A DNA stretch of 64,000 bases from Sinorhizobium alkalisoli (GTDB taxonomy: Bacteria; Pseudomonadota; Alphaproteobacteria; Rhizobiales; Rhizobiaceae), in the NCBI RefSeq assembly GCF_008932245.1, contig NZ_CP034909.1, positions 62,001 through 126,000 on the forward strand, given 5' to 3'. Below are positions 35,709 through 44,628 of this stretch, in pieces (the first letter of the stretch is position 1; each line of letters starts with the position of its first letter). Under the pieces are notes generated by a model. The model saw only the letters and a program-made list of their open reading frames with translations. It ran no database searches and was not told the DNA's origin. The position numbers and the translations under genes are program-made.

Positions 35709-35739
35709 GAACCCGCCGGCGACTCCGGCGGGTTTTTTG
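35709..35739 (+). terminator. Rho-independent terminator after the DoxX gene
   Basis: AACCCGCCGG / CCGGCGGGTT stem with a 5-base loop followed by TTTTT. It also sits at the 3' end of the convergent RbsD/FucU gene. Confidence 0.92.
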
Positions 35740-36174
35740 TCATCTGCTCGGGTAAATCACGCCTTTGCGCAGGATGACATTGCCGTAGAGCCGCGGTTCG
35801 CTCGTCTGCACAACGGTATGGGCAGCCTTCACCCGCGGATAGAAGTCGGCGCCGAGGAGTGGCACGACCGGCCGGTCCGGCTCATGCCTGCGGCAGCACT
35901 CGATGATGTCCCGATGCACCGCGTCGAGCACCTCCTTGTCCTGCCCGACGGTCGCGCGGAAGATCGCTTCGGGCACGAAATCGTCGATTGGTAGAACGCT
36001 CAAGATGGCATCGAGAACGCGGATCAGGTGATGCCCATCGAGCCGCACCAGCCGGCGCGCATGCTCCTGTCCCGGATAGTTGCCGTCGACGAGGGCGATT
36101 TCGTCGCCGTGCCCCATCGCCCTCAGCGCCGAAAGCAATTCCGGGCTGAGGATGGGGTCGATTCCTTTTAACAT
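35740..36174 (-). CDS. RbsD/FucU-family sugar mutarotase
   Basis: 144 residues. The family start LKGIDPILSPELLSALRAMGHGDEI carries the active-site His (H22), and the C-terminal RLYGNVILRKGVI is the conserved ligand loop. FucU/RbsD enzymes interconvert sugar anomers. It lies 39 bases after frcR on the same strand and so belongs with the fructose genes, where it could equilibrate imported hexose anomers. The exact sugar is not proven. Confidence 0.9.
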   Translation of the reverse strand: MLKGIDPILSPELLSALRAMGHGDEIALVDGNYPGQEHARRLVRLDGHHLIRVLDAILSVLPIDDFVPEAIFRATVGQDKEVLDAVHRDIIECCRRHEPDRPVVPLLGADFYPRVKAAHTVVQTSEPRLYGNVILRKGVIYPSR

Positions 36175-36213
36175 CGGCCGGGTGCCTTTCGTTTCGAGAT
36201 CAACATGGTCTGT

Positions 36214-37443
36214 TCAAAGCTCCTTGAAGAGAACATTGGTGTCGAGCAGGTAGCGTGAAAAGAGCGGCAGGCTCGCGCCGCCGATCGCCCGGGCGTGGCT
36301 TCCAACCGCGCCCTCGACGAGGTCGGGAACCGTCACGCCCTGCAGGTCGAGCGTCTTGAGCGCCTTGCGCGTCGCCGCAAGGAGCCGTGACTTCACCCAT
36401 GGCGGGAAGCCGCCGTCGATCACGGCGGCGGAGAAGTCGATGATCGAGGCGGCCGACACGACGGCCTGGGCGAGAGCGGCCGCCGAATCCTGAATCCAGA
36501 TTTCGAGCGGTTCGCCGAAGTCGATCCAGTCGTCCGCCGAGTACCAGAGCGGCTTCGGATCGACGCCATGTTCGCGCAGAAGCTTCTCGAGTACGAAAAC
36601 CGAGGCGATTTTCAGCAATTGCGTCGTCCTGCCGTCCTTGCCGGAAACCGGCAGCGGACCGACGGCACCGGCAGTGCCGGTGCGGCCGGAGAACAGGGCG
36701 GAATTGATGACGACGCCACCGCCAATGAACGAGCCGATATAGAAATAGACGAAGTCCGGATAGTTGGCGCCGACGCCGAAAGCGAGTTCCGCACCGCAGG
36801 CGCTGGTGCCGTCGTTCTGCAGGAAGACCGGATATCGACTCCTGCCAGAGACCGCCGCAGTCAGGTCGAAATCGCGCCACTTGTCCATCGCTTCGCGCGG
36901 CGCGCCGACCTCCTCGGCCCAGTTCCAGAGTTCGAAGGGCGTGGCGATGCCAATGCCGGCAATGCGCTTGCGCTCATCCGGCTTGAGCTGCGCCTGCAGC
37001 TTCTCCGTACCGTCGATGATGAAGGCGACCAGGTCCGCGGGCAGCGGGTAGGCATGGATCTGGTGAAGATGCAGCCGAATCGATCCGACGAAATCCATCA
37101 GCACCAGATCGGTGCTGCGCCGGCCGATCTTGACGCCGAAGGAAAACACCGCATCGGGGTTGAGGCGCATTGGGATCGAGGGCTGGCCGACACGCCCGCG
37201 CACGGGATCGCCGCGGATGAGCAAGCCGTCCGCTTCGAGCGCCCGCATGATGACGGAGACGGTTTGCGCCGACAGCCCGGAACGGCGCGCGATCTCCGCC
37301 TTCGAAAGGCTGCCGTGGCGACGCACCAGCGACATGACCAGCCGCTCGTTATAGGCACGCACGCGCGTCTGGTTCGCCCCGCCGCTCGGGTCGATCACAT
37401 CCGGCTGTAAGGCCCCCCTGAGGGGATCTCCTGTCACTGACAT
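36214..37443 (-). CDS. frcR: ROK-family transcriptional regulator of fructose uptake
   Basis: 409 residues from ATG 37443, which has GGGAGGAG at normal spacing; an upstream frame to 37632 is rejected. The N-terminal winged HTH contains RRHGSLSKAEIARRSGLSAQTVSVIMRALEADGLL. The ROK domain contains AGIGIATPFELW and a C-terminal AIIDFSAAVIDG-like segment. The usual ROK zinc cysteines are not obvious. Its divergent position opposite frcB matches S. meliloti FrcR. The likely operator is in the shared 338-base gap. Confidence 0.9.
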   Translation of the reverse strand: MSVTGDPLRGALQPDVIDPSGGANQTRVRAYNERLVMSLVRRHGSLSKAEIARRSGLSAQTVSVIMRALEADGLLIRGDPVRGRVGQPSIPMRLNPDAVFSFGVKIGRRSTDLVLMDFVGSIRLHLHQIHAYPLPADLVAFIIDGTEKLQAQLKPDERKRIAGIGIATPFELWNWAEEVGAPREAMDKWRDFDLTAAVSGRSRYPVFLQNDGTSACGAELAFGVGANYPDFVYFYIGSFIGGGVVINSALFSGRTGTAGAVGPLPVSGKDGRTTQLLKIASVFVLEKLLREHGVDPKPLWYSADDWIDFGEPLEIWIQDSAAALAQAVVSAASIIDFSAAVIDGGFPPWVKSRLLAATRKALKTLDLQGVTVPDLVEGAVGSHARAIGGASLPLFSRYLLDTNVLFKEL

Positions 37444-37781
37444 GCCACGGTCTCCTCCCGTCGGCAGCACGATCCTCAAATCGGGCAACTGAGAATCACG
37501 CGATCTTTTCAAGGCATTGAGGCTTCGCCAAACGGCACCCGCCCAAAACGCCTCCTTTTTCTTCATCTGCGCGTTTCGTGCTCGCCTCACCCGCGAGCTC
37601 GAGTCCGGCCAGCCCTTCGCAGCATGCCACATCCAGATAATAATTCAATTTGATTTATTTATTGACACTCCCGAGATTTGGTGTTTGAGTGATCGTCGGA
37701 AGCGCCGCTCGCGGAGGAGAAACTGCGATGGCGAAGCCCGGAGCCGGTGCGCCGGCATGTTCAAAACCTTGGGAGGGTTTT
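37444..37781. promoter_or_regulatory. frcR-frcB divergent control region
   Basis: 338 bases with no gene. A near-palindromic AT-rich block at 37636-37660 (ATAATAATTCAA then TTTGATTTATTTA) looks like a ROK operator. It lies just before a TTGACA at 37662-37667, the best -35 candidate for frcB; the -10 is weak. Repressor binding here would block frcBCAK transcription. Confidence 0.5.
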
Positions 37782-38807
37782 ATGAAGAAAACTGTACTGT
37801 CTGCTGCCATGGGCGCGCTTGCTCTCGGCGTTGCCTTCGCCACGCCGTCTCAAGCGGCCGATGTTTCCGCCTGCCTTATCACCAAGACCGACACCAATCC
37901 CTTTTTCGTAAAGATGAAGGAAGGTGCGACCGCCAAGGCTCAGGAACTCGGCGTCACGCTCAAGTCCTATGCCGGCAAGATCGACGGTGATTCCGAAAGC
38001 CAGGTTGCCGCAATCGAGACCTGCATAGCCGATGGCGCCAAGGGTATCCTGCTTACCGCGTCCGACACCAAGGGCATCGTGCCGAGCGTGCAGAAGGCGC
38101 GCGACGCCGGTCTTCTGGTCATTGCGCTCGACACGCCGCTCGAGCCGATCGATGCCGCCGACGCCACCTTCGCGACCGATAACCTGCTTGCCGGCAAGCT
38201 GATCGGCCAGTGGGCGGCCGCAACGCTCGGCGATGCCGCCAAGGATGCTCGCGTCGCCTTCCTCGATCTGACGCCGGCGCAGCCCTCCGTCGACGTTCTG
38301 CGCGATCAGGGCTTTATGATCGGCTTCGGCATCGACCCCAAGGATCCGAACAAGATCGGCGACGAGGACGATCCGCGCATCGTCGGCCATGATGTCACCA
38401 ACGGCAACGAAGAGGGCGGGCGTACCGCGATGGAGAACCTTCTGCAGAAGGACCCGACCATCAATGTCGTCCATACGATTAACGAGCCGGCTGCCGCTGG
38501 TGCCTATGAGGCGCTGAAGGCGGTCGGTCGCGAGAGCGACGTGCTGATCGTTTCCGTCGATGGTGGTTGCCCGGGTGTCAAGAACGTCGCCGAAGGCGTC
38601 ATCGGCGCGACGTCGCAACAGTACCCGCTGATGATGGCGGCGCTGGGGATCGAGGCGATCAAGAAGTTTGCAGATACCGGCGAGAAGCCGGCCCCGACCG
38701 AAGGAAAGAACTTCTTTGACACCGGCGTTGCGCTCGTCACCGACAAGCCGGCCTCTGGCGTCGAGTCGATCGACACCAAGGAAGGCATGGAGAAATGCTG
38801 GGGTTGA
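37782..38807 (+). CDS. frcB: Fructose ABC transporter periplasmic binding protein
   Basis: 341 residues with GGGAGGG before the ATG. Signal peptide [18 protein letters not shown] to about residue 24 (SQAAD). It is a type I sugar-binding fold: [39 protein letters not shown] and [14 protein letters not shown]. meliloti FrcB is a high-affinity fructose (also ribose/mannose) binder. First gene of frcBCAK; a strong hairpin separates it from frcC. Confidence 0.95.
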   Translation: MKKTVLSAAMGALALGVAFATPSQAADVSACLITKTDTNPFFVKMKEGATAKAQELGVTLKSYAGKIDGDSESQVAAIETCIADGAKGILLTASDTKGIVPSVQKARDAGLLVIALDTPLEPIDAADATFATDNLLAGKLIGQWAAATLGDAAKDARVAFLDLTPAQPSVDVLRDQGFMIGFGIDPKDPNKIGDEDDPRIVGHDVTNGNEEGGRTAMENLLQKDPTINVVHTINEPAAAGAYEALKAVGRESDVLIVSVDGGCPGVKNVAEGVIGATSQQYPLMMAALGIEAIKKFADTGEKPAPTEGKNFFDTGVALVTDKPASGVESIDTKEGMEKCWG

Positions 38808-38840
38808 TCGCCCCTCGATTTCGGATCGAAGCATCTCAGA

Positions 38841-38864
38841 GAGGGGCGGCTGCCAGCCGCCCTT
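38841..38864 (+). other. Intercistronic hairpin between frcB and frcC
   Basis: GGGCGGCT / AGCCGCCC with a 3-base loop, 34 bases after the frcB stop, no U tract. Such hairpins often protect the upstream binding-protein mRNA from 3' decay and so raise FrcB over the membrane parts. Confidence 0.65.
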
Positions 38865-39084
38865 CGCGTAAGCACCAAGTCTTTGACAAGCCGTAAGACC
38901 TGGGCAACTTTTGTGGGGCGGGATGGAGGAACTTGCAAAGCGTTTCCGCTTGCGTCCCGCTCCGGCTTCTTCGGTCATGCCATCGAGATCGGCAAAGTTC
39001 CGAACCTCGCCGCGATGACCGGGGGCCGCGCATCCTGAAGCAATGCGACCCCCTTTGGGAGTGGGGTTCACGGGAGGAATCTCC

Positions 39085-40167
39085 ATGAGCGAGCCAAACA
39101 CAGCCGCACAGCCATCCCAGGAATTCGAAAAGGTCCTGGTTAACAGTTCGACGGAGGTGGCGTCCTTCGATACGCACGACAAGACGCCGCTCCAGAAGCT
39201 CCAGCACTTTCTTCATTCCAGCCCGGCCGCCGTGCCGCTGATCGTGCTGGTCCTGTCGCTGGCGGCGTTCGGCGCCATTCTCGGAGGCAAGTTCTTCTCC
39301 GCCTTCTCGATGACGCTGATCCTCCAGCAAGTAGCGATCGTCGGTATCGTCGGGGCGGCCCAGACGCTCGTCGTGCTGACGGCGGGCATCGACCTCTCAG
39401 TCGGCGCCATCATGGTGCTCTCGTCCGTTATCATGGGGCAGTTCACCTTCCGCTACGGACTGCCGCCGACGCTGTCGGTTCTCTGTGGCCTCGGCGTTGG
39501 CGCACTCTGCGGCTACATCAACGGCATGCTCGTCGCGCGCATGAAGCTGCCGCCATTTATCGTCACGCTCGGCATGTGGCAGATCGTGCTCGCGTCCAAC
39601 TTCCTCTACTCGGCCAACGAGACGATCCGTTCCCAGGATATCTCCGCCAACGCGCCGATCCTGCAGTTTTTCGGCCAGAACATTCGCATTGGCAATGCGG
39701 TTTTCACCTATGGCGTCATCGCCATGGTGCTTCTCGTCTCGCTGCTCTGGTACGTCCTCAATCGCACCGCCTGGGGCCGTTACGTCTATGCGGTCGGCGA
39801 TGACCCGGAGGCGGCCAAGCTGGCCGGCGTCGACGTCAAGCGCATGCTCGTCACCGTCTACACGCTGTCGGGACTGATCTGCGCCCTTGCCGGCTGGACC
39901 CTCATTGGCCGCATCGGCTCAGTCTCGCCGACCGCAGGCCAGTTCGCCAACATCGAATCGATCACCGCTGTGGTGATCGGCGGCATCTCGCTCTTCGGCG
40001 GACGCGGCTCCATTCTCGGCATGCTCTTCGGCGCGCTGATCGTCGGCGTCTTCTCCCTTGGGCTTCGGCTGATGGGGACCGATCCGCAATGGACTTATCT
40101 GTTGATCGGCTTGCTGATCATCACCGCCGTTGCAATCGACCAGTGGATCAGAAAGGTAGCAGCGTGA
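39085..40167 (+). CDS. frcC: Fructose ABC transporter permease
   Basis: 360 residues from ATG 39085 with GGGAGGAAT upstream. A cytoplasmic N-terminus of about 55 residues is followed by roughly ten membrane segments of the RbsC/BPD_transp_2 family. TLVVLTAGIDLSVGAIM is the hallmark loop of these sugar permeases, and later GGISLFGGRGSILGMLFGALIVG appears. It forms the inner-membrane channel for FrcBCA. Its stop overlaps the frcA start (TGATG). Confidence 0.95.
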   Translation: MSEPNTAAQPSQEFEKVLVNSSTEVASFDTHDKTPLQKLQHFLHSSPAAVPLIVLVLSLAAFGAILGGKFFSAFSMTLILQQVAIVGIVGAAQTLVVLTAGIDLSVGAIMVLSSVIMGQFTFRYGLPPTLSVLCGLGVGALCGYINGMLVARMKLPPFIVTLGMWQIVLASNFLYSANETIRSQDISANAPILQFFGQNIRIGNAVFTYGVIAMVLLVSLLWYVLNRTAWGRYVYAVGDDPEAAKLAGVDVKRMLVTVYTLSGLICALAGWTLIGRIGSVSPTAGQFANIESITAVVIGGISLFGGRGSILGMLFGALIVGVFSLGLRLMGTDPQWTYLLIGLLIITAVAIDQWIRKVAA

Positions 40168-40949
40168 TGGCACAGGAACCCATTCTCACAGCCCGCGGTC
40201 TCGTCAAGCGCTACGGCCGAGTGACCGCTCTCGACCACGCCGATTTCGATCTCTACCCGGGTGAAATCCTGGCCGTGATCGGCGACAATGGCGCCGGCAA
40301 GTCCTCCATGATCAAAGCGATCTCCGGCGCAGTCACGCCGGACGAGGGCGAGATCCGCCTCGAAGGCAAGCCCGTCCATTTCCGCTCGCCGATGGACGCG
40401 CGGAATGCCGGCATCGAGACGGTCTACCAGAACCTTGCCCTGTCGCCGGCGCTCTCCATCGCCGACAACATGTTCCTCGGCCGCGAGATCCGCAAACCAG
40501 GAATCATGGGCAGTTGGTTCCGCTCGCTCGATCGGGCGGCGATGGAAAAACAGGCGCGCGCCAAGCTCTCCGAGCTTGGCCTGATGACCATTCAGAACAT
40601 CAACCAGGCGGTGGAGACGCTTTCGGGTGGCCAACGCCAGGGCGTCGCCGTCGCCCGTGCGGCCGCCTTCGGGTCGAAGGTCGTCATCATGGACGAGCCG
40701 ACCGCCGCACTCGGTGTCAAGGAAAGCCGGCGCGTGCTGGAACTGATCCTCGACGTGCGCCGCCGCGGCCTGCCGATCGTCCTGATCTCGCACAACATGC
40801 CGCATGTCTTCGAAGTCGCGGATCGAATCCACATCCACCGCCTCGGCCGCCGCCTCTGCGTCATCAATCCGAAGGACTACACCATGTCGGATGCGGTCGC
40901 CTTCATGACCGGCGCAAAGGCACCTCCGGGCGAGGCGATCGCCGCATGA
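40167..40949 (+). CDS. frcA: Fructose ABC transporter ATP-binding protein
   Basis: 260 residues. Walker A GDNGAGKS (about 39-46), Q-loop in ETVYQNLAL, ABC signature LSGGQRQGV and Walker B VVIMDEPTAALG with the His switch ISHNMPHV. Unlike RbsA or AraG it carries a single ATPase domain, so two copies must serve one transporter. It overlaps frcC before it and frcK after it, so all four genes are translationally coupled. Confidence 0.96.
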   Translation: MAQEPILTARGLVKRYGRVTALDHADFDLYPGEILAVIGDNGAGKSSMIKAISGAVTPDEGEIRLEGKPVHFRSPMDARNAGIETVYQNLALSPALSIADNMFLGREIRKPGIMGSWFRSLDRAAMEKQARAKLSELGLMTIQNINQAVETLSGGQRQGVAVARAAAFGSKVVIMDEPTAALGVKESRRVLELILDVRRRGLPIVLISHNMPHVFEVADRIHIHRLGRRLCVINPKDYTMSDAVAFMTGAKAPPGEAIAA

Positions 40950-41566
40950 ACCTCCAGTCCTTGACGGACGAAATCCTGAAACGGGCGGCGGATGCCGGCC
41001 GTTTCATTGTCGCCATTGCCGGCCCGCCCGGGGCCGGCAAGTCGACGCTTTCGGAGGCCCTGGCCGCTTCGATTGCCGATGCGGGCGAATGCGTCGCGGT
41101 GCTTCCGATGGACGGCTTCCACATGGACAATGCCGTCCTCGATGAGAAGGGGCTCATCGCCCGCAAGGGATCGCCCGAGACCTTCGACGTGCGGGCGTTC
41201 GTTTCGACGCTTGCCGCCGTGCGCGCCAATGACGGTGAAGTGCTGGTTCCGGTCTTCGATCGGTCCCGCGAACTGGCGATCGCTTCGGCGAGGGTCATCG
41301 CGCCGCAGACGAGGATCATTCTCGTGGAGGGCAATTACCTGCTGCTCGACGAGGCACCCTGGAACGGACTCGCCGGCGCCTTCGATTATTCGATCTTCAT
41401 CGACCCGGGTATCGACGTGCTCGAACGGCGATTGCTCGAACGCTGGTACGACCACGGCTATGGCGACGAGCCGGCCCGCGAGAAGGCCTTCGGCAACGAT
41501 ATACCGAATGCCCGCCGCGTCATCGGCAGCCGCCGGCCGGTCGATCTCGTGATACGGGATTTCTGA
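40946..41566 (+). CDS. frcK: P-loop kinase of the uridine kinase/pantothenate kinase type
   Basis: 206 residues from ATG 40946, overlapping frcA as ATGA; a longer frame back to 40514 is only an out-of-frame extension. Walker A AGPPGAGKST (about 25-34), then LPMDGFHMDNAVL (substrate/metal Asp), the ILVEGNYLLLDE strand and a lid with RLLERWYDHGY. Coupling to the fructose importer suggests sugar or sugar-derived substrate, but a PfkB-type fructokinase is encoded nearby, so its substrate is open. Confidence 0.9.
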   Translation: MNLQSLTDEILKRAADAGRFIVAIAGPPGAGKSTLSEALAASIADAGECVAVLPMDGFHMDNAVLDEKGLIARKGSPETFDVRAFVSTLAAVRANDGEVLVPVFDRSRELAIASARVIAPQTRIILVEGNYLLLDEAPWNGLAGAFDYSIFIDPGIDVLERRLLERWYDHGYGDEPAREKAFGNDIPNARRVIGSRRPVDLVIRDF

Positions 41567-41640
41567 GAGATGCCATTGTCTTCGGCGGAGCAATGATGAT
41601 ATCGAGGCGCCGGTTTCACCACATGAGCGACCGCCTTTGA

Positions 41641-41765
41641 AGCGCATCGGCCGGCGCTCTACTGCATGTCTCCTTTAATCGACGTCGATTAATGGACAAA
41701 GACATGCAGCAATTCAAAGAGCCACAGCGACCTTTGCGCGTCTAATAAGACGCGCGGCGCTGTAG
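41641..41765. repeat. RIME-like mosaic repeat, copy 3 with a different central module
   Basis: Starts AGCGCATCGGCC like copies 2 and 4. Its middle is replaced by CTCTACTGCATGTCTCC, a TAATCGACGTCGATTA palindrome and GACATGCAGCAATTCAAAGAG. The final module (CACAGCGACCTTTGCGCGTC to GCGCGGCGCTGTAG) matches the other copies. It lies between frcK and pyrC and ends 45 bases before pyrC. Confidence 0.78.
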
Positions 41766-41809
41766 CGCCGCACGCGCCGAACGGGCGCGAGCATCGGGAG
41801 AACGCTGAC

Positions 41810-42847
41810 ATGCAAGAGCTCGTAATCAGACGCCCGGACGATTGGCATCTTCATCTTCGCGACGGAGGCATGCTGCGCGGTGTCATTGCCGACACGAGCC
41901 GCCATTTCGCGCGCGCCATCATCATGCCCAATCTGGTGCCGCCGGTGGTCACGTCCGCCGATGCGGCCGCCTATCGCGAGCGCATCCTCGCCGCCGTACC
42001 TGCAGGAGATCGCTTCCAGCCGCTGATGACACTTTACCTCACCGAGACCACCGATCCGAACGACGTGGAAGCGGGCTTCAAGAGCGGTCTCGTCAAGGCG
42101 GTGAAGCTCTATCCGGCTGGTGCGACGACCAATTCGTCGAGCGGCGTGCGGGACATCGAAAAGGCGATGCCGGTGCTGGAGCGCATGGCCGAGATCGGTG
42201 CACCGCTCTGCGTCCATGGCGAGGTGACGACGGCGGATGTCGATATCTTCGACCGCGAGGCCGTGTTCATCGAGAAGGTGCTCGATCCGCTTCGCCGCCG
42301 CCTGCCGGACCTGAGGATCACTATGGAACACGTGACGACGAAGGACGGCATCGACTATATCATGACGTCGAAGGCCAATCTCGCCGGCTCGATCACCACC
42401 CATCACCTGATCATCAACCGCAACGCCATTCTCGTCGGCGGCATCAAGCCGCACTACTACTGCCTGCCGGTCGCCAAGCGCGAAACGCACAGGCTGGCGC
42501 TGAGGGCGGCGGCGACTTCCGCCGACAAGCGCTTCTTCCTCGGCACGGATTCCGCTCCGCACGGCGATCCCATGAAGGAGTGCGCCTGTGGCTGTGCCGG
42601 CATCTACACCTCGATCAACACCTTGAGCTGTCTGGCGCATGTCTTCGAGGAAGAGGGCGCACTCGACCGGCTGGAGGCCTTCACGTCGCTGAACGGCCCC
42701 GCCTGGTACGGCCTGCCTGCCAACGAGGAGAAGATCACGCTGCGCAAGCAGGAGGAACGGCTTCGCTACCCCGCCAAGATCGAGACGGAAGCGGGTCCCA
42801 TCACAGTCTTCGATCCGATGTTCCCGCTCCACTGGGCCGTCGTCTGA
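41810..42847 (+). CDS. pyrC: Dihydroorotase
   Basis: Cyclises carbamoyl-aspartate to dihydroorotate in pyrimidine synthesis. 345 residues, class II (E. coli type). Metal ligands H13 and H15 lie in [10 protein letters not shown], the carboxylated bridging lysine near K99 in [11 protein letters not shown], further histidines in CVHGEV and TTHHLI, and the Asp in GTDSAPH. First of a pyrC-pyrE-frk run with gaps near 50 bases. Confidence 0.97.
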   Translation: MQELVIRRPDDWHLHLRDGGMLRGVIADTSRHFARAIIMPNLVPPVVTSADAAAYRERILAAVPAGDRFQPLMTLYLTETTDPNDVEAGFKSGLVKAVKLYPAGATTNSSSGVRDIEKAMPVLERMAEIGAPLCVHGEVTTADVDIFDREAVFIEKVLDPLRRRLPDLRITMEHVTTKDGIDYIMTSKANLAGSITTHHLIINRNAILVGGIKPHYYCLPVAKRETHRLALRAAATSADKRFFLGTDSAPHGDPMKECACGCAGIYTSINTLSCLAHVFEEEGALDRLEAFTSLNGPAWYGLPANEEKITLRKQEERLRYPAKIETEAGPITVFDPMFPLHWAVV

Positions 42848-42894
42848 TCGGTTTTTTAGGGGATGACATCCGGTCAGCCCCGGAAGGAGAGGTC

Positions 42895-43593
42895 ATGTTT
42901 TCAAATGCGTTCACCGACAAGGCGGTGATGGCCGAACTGCTCGCGAAGATGCTCTGGGAAATCAGGGCCGTACACTTCCGCGCGGACGAGCCCTACAAGC
43001 TTGCCTCCGGCATGGCGAGCCCCGTCTATATCGACTGCCGCAAACTGATCTCCTATCCGCGCATCCGCTCGGCGGTCATGGATTTCGCCGCCGCGACGGT
43101 CCTCGGCGAGGCCGGCTTCGAGCAGTTCGACCTGGTTGCGGGCGGCGAAACCGCCGGCATTCCCTTTGCGGCGATGCTCGCCGAGCGTCTCGGGCTTCCG
43201 ATGATCTACGTGCGCAAGGCGCCGAAGGGGCATGGCCGCAACGCCCAGATCGAGGGCCACATGCCGGAGGGCGCGCGCGTGCTCGTGATCGAGGACCTGA
43301 CCACCGCGGGCGGTTCGATGTTCAAGTTCATCGATGCGATCCGGGCGGCCGGCGGTATCGTCGAGCATGGCGTTGCCCTCTTCTACTACGACATTTTCCC
43401 GGAAGCGCGTGCCAACATGAAGTCCAAGGGCGTCGACCTGCATTACATCGCCACCTGGCGCAACGTGCTTGCGGTCGCCCGTAAGCAGGTGCTCTTCGAC
43501 GAGAAGACGCTGAACGAAGTCGAGGCCTTCCTCGATGCGCCGCTCGACTGGTCGGCCCGCAATGGCGGCGTCAGCGCGCTTGCGGCCAATTGA
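42895..43593 (+). CDS. pyrE: Orotate phosphoribosyltransferase
   Basis: Makes orotidine 5'-phosphate from orotate and PRPP. 232 residues from ATG 42895 with GGAAGGAGAGG upstream. An open frame running into it from 41842 is the out-of-frame shadow of pyrC. The PRPP-binding motif [13 protein letters not shown] (about 122-134), the flexible-loop [14 protein letters not shown] and the substrate part [13 protein letters not shown] are present. Confidence 0.96.
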   Translation: MFSNAFTDKAVMAELLAKMLWEIRAVHFRADEPYKLASGMASPVYIDCRKLISYPRIRSAVMDFAAATVLGEAGFEQFDLVAGGETAGIPFAAMLAERLGLPMIYVRKAPKGHGRNAQIEGHMPEGARVLVIEDLTTAGGSMFKFIDAIRAAGGIVEHGVALFYYDIFPEARANMKSKGVDLHYIATWRNVLAVARKQVLFDEKTLNEVEAFLDAPLDWSARNGGVSALAAN

Positions 43594-43641
43594 AAGCCGC
43601 GCCCGCTCAATCAATTTGAATACCCATAGGGAGGGACAGTC

Positions 43642-44568
43642 ATGATCGTTTGCTGCGGAGAGGCCTTGATCGATATGCTGCCGCGCGAGACGCCGTCCGG
43701 GGAAAGCGCCTTTGCGCCCTATGCGGGCGGCGCGATTTTCAACACGGCCATCGCGCTCGGGCGCCTTGGCATTCCGACCGGCTTCTTCACCGGCCTTTCC
43801 GATGACATGTTCGGCGACATACTGCGCGAGACGCTGAAAGCTGCGAATGTCGACTTCAGCCCCTCTGCCACCCTGCCGCTGCACACGACCCTCGCCTTCG
43901 TTAGGCTTGTCGATGGTCATGCGAGCTATGCCTTCTTCGACGAGAACACCGCCGGACGGATGATCACCATCGATCATCTTCCGGCGCTCGGCGATACCTG
44001 CGAGGCGTTGCATTTCGGCGCGATCAGCCTCATCCCCGAACCCTGCGGCTCGACCTACGAAGCACTGATGCGGCGGGAGCACGAAAAGCGAGTGATCTCC
44101 TTCGACCCCAATATTCGCCCGGGCTTCATCACGGACCGGCAGGCCCATCTTGCTCGCATGAACCGCATGGCGGCGATGTCCGACATCGTCAAGTTCTCCG
44201 ACGAGGATCTCGCCTGGTTCGGCATGGAGGGAAGCCACGACGCACTTGCGGCCGAATGGCTGGCGCGCGGCCCGAAGCTGGTGCTGATCACCAAGGGGGC
44301 GGAGGGCGCGGTCGGCTATACGCGCGATCATAAGGTCGAAGTCGCAGGAGAGCGGGTGAGCGTAGTCGACACGGTCGGTGCCGGCGACACTTTCGACGCC
44401 GGCGTGCTGGCCTCGCTGAAGCTCAACAATCGACTGACGAAGCAATCCGTGGCGAGCCTCGACGAGGCAGCCATTCGCGCCGCCCTGACGCTCGGCGCCA
44501 AGGCGGCGGCCGTCACGGTGTCGCGCGCCGGCGCAAATCCGCCCTGGCGGCACGAAATCGGACTTTGA
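43642..44568 (+). CDS. frk: PfkB-family fructokinase
   Basis: 308 residues, ATG after AGGGAGGGA. The PfkB signature at the C-terminus is DTVGAGDTFDAGVLASL with the catalytic Asp; the N-terminal substrate region is YAGGAIFNTAIALGRLG. It phosphorylates fructose brought in by FrcBCA to fructose 6-phosphate, which the convergent pgi gene product then uses. It follows pyrE by 48 bases. Confidence 0.92.
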   Translation: MIVCCGEALIDMLPRETPSGESAFAPYAGGAIFNTAIALGRLGIPTGFFTGLSDDMFGDILRETLKAANVDFSPSATLPLHTTLAFVRLVDGHASYAFFDENTAGRMITIDHLPALGDTCEALHFGAISLIPEPCGSTYEALMRREHEKRVISFDPNIRPGFITDRQAHLARMNRMAAMSDIVKFSDEDLAWFGMEGSHDALAAEWLARGPKLVLITKGAEGAVGYTRDHKVEVAGERVSVVDTVGAGDTFDAGVLASLKLNNRLTKQSVASLDEAAIRAALTLGAKAAAVTVSRAGANPPWRHEIGL

Positions 44569-44589
44569 TTGCCGAACAGGAGAGCCAGA

Positions 44590-44616
44590 CGAGGCGCCGA
44601 TACCATCGGCGCCTCG
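44590..44616. terminator. Bidirectional hairpin between frk and pgi
   Basis: CGAGGCGCCGA / TCGGCGCCTCG with a 5-base loop lies between the convergent stop codons. No clear U tract on either side, so terminator function is inferred from position and stem strength. Confidence 0.65.
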
Positions 44617-44628
44617 AATCGTTTCCGA

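Noticed and set aside
37761..39182. 473-codon minus-strand frame opposite frcB
   Set aside because: Antisense to frcB with its signal peptide and binding-protein motifs; no SD or recognisable domain.
41842..43593. 583-codon frame running through pyrC into pyrE, as if a fusion
   Set aside because: Its first part is pyrC read in a wrong frame; only the part from ATG 42895 is PyrE and it has its own strong SD.
42901..44553. 550-codon minus-strand open frame
   Set aside because: Antisense to pyrE and frk, both of which have clear motifs, SDs and normal lengths.
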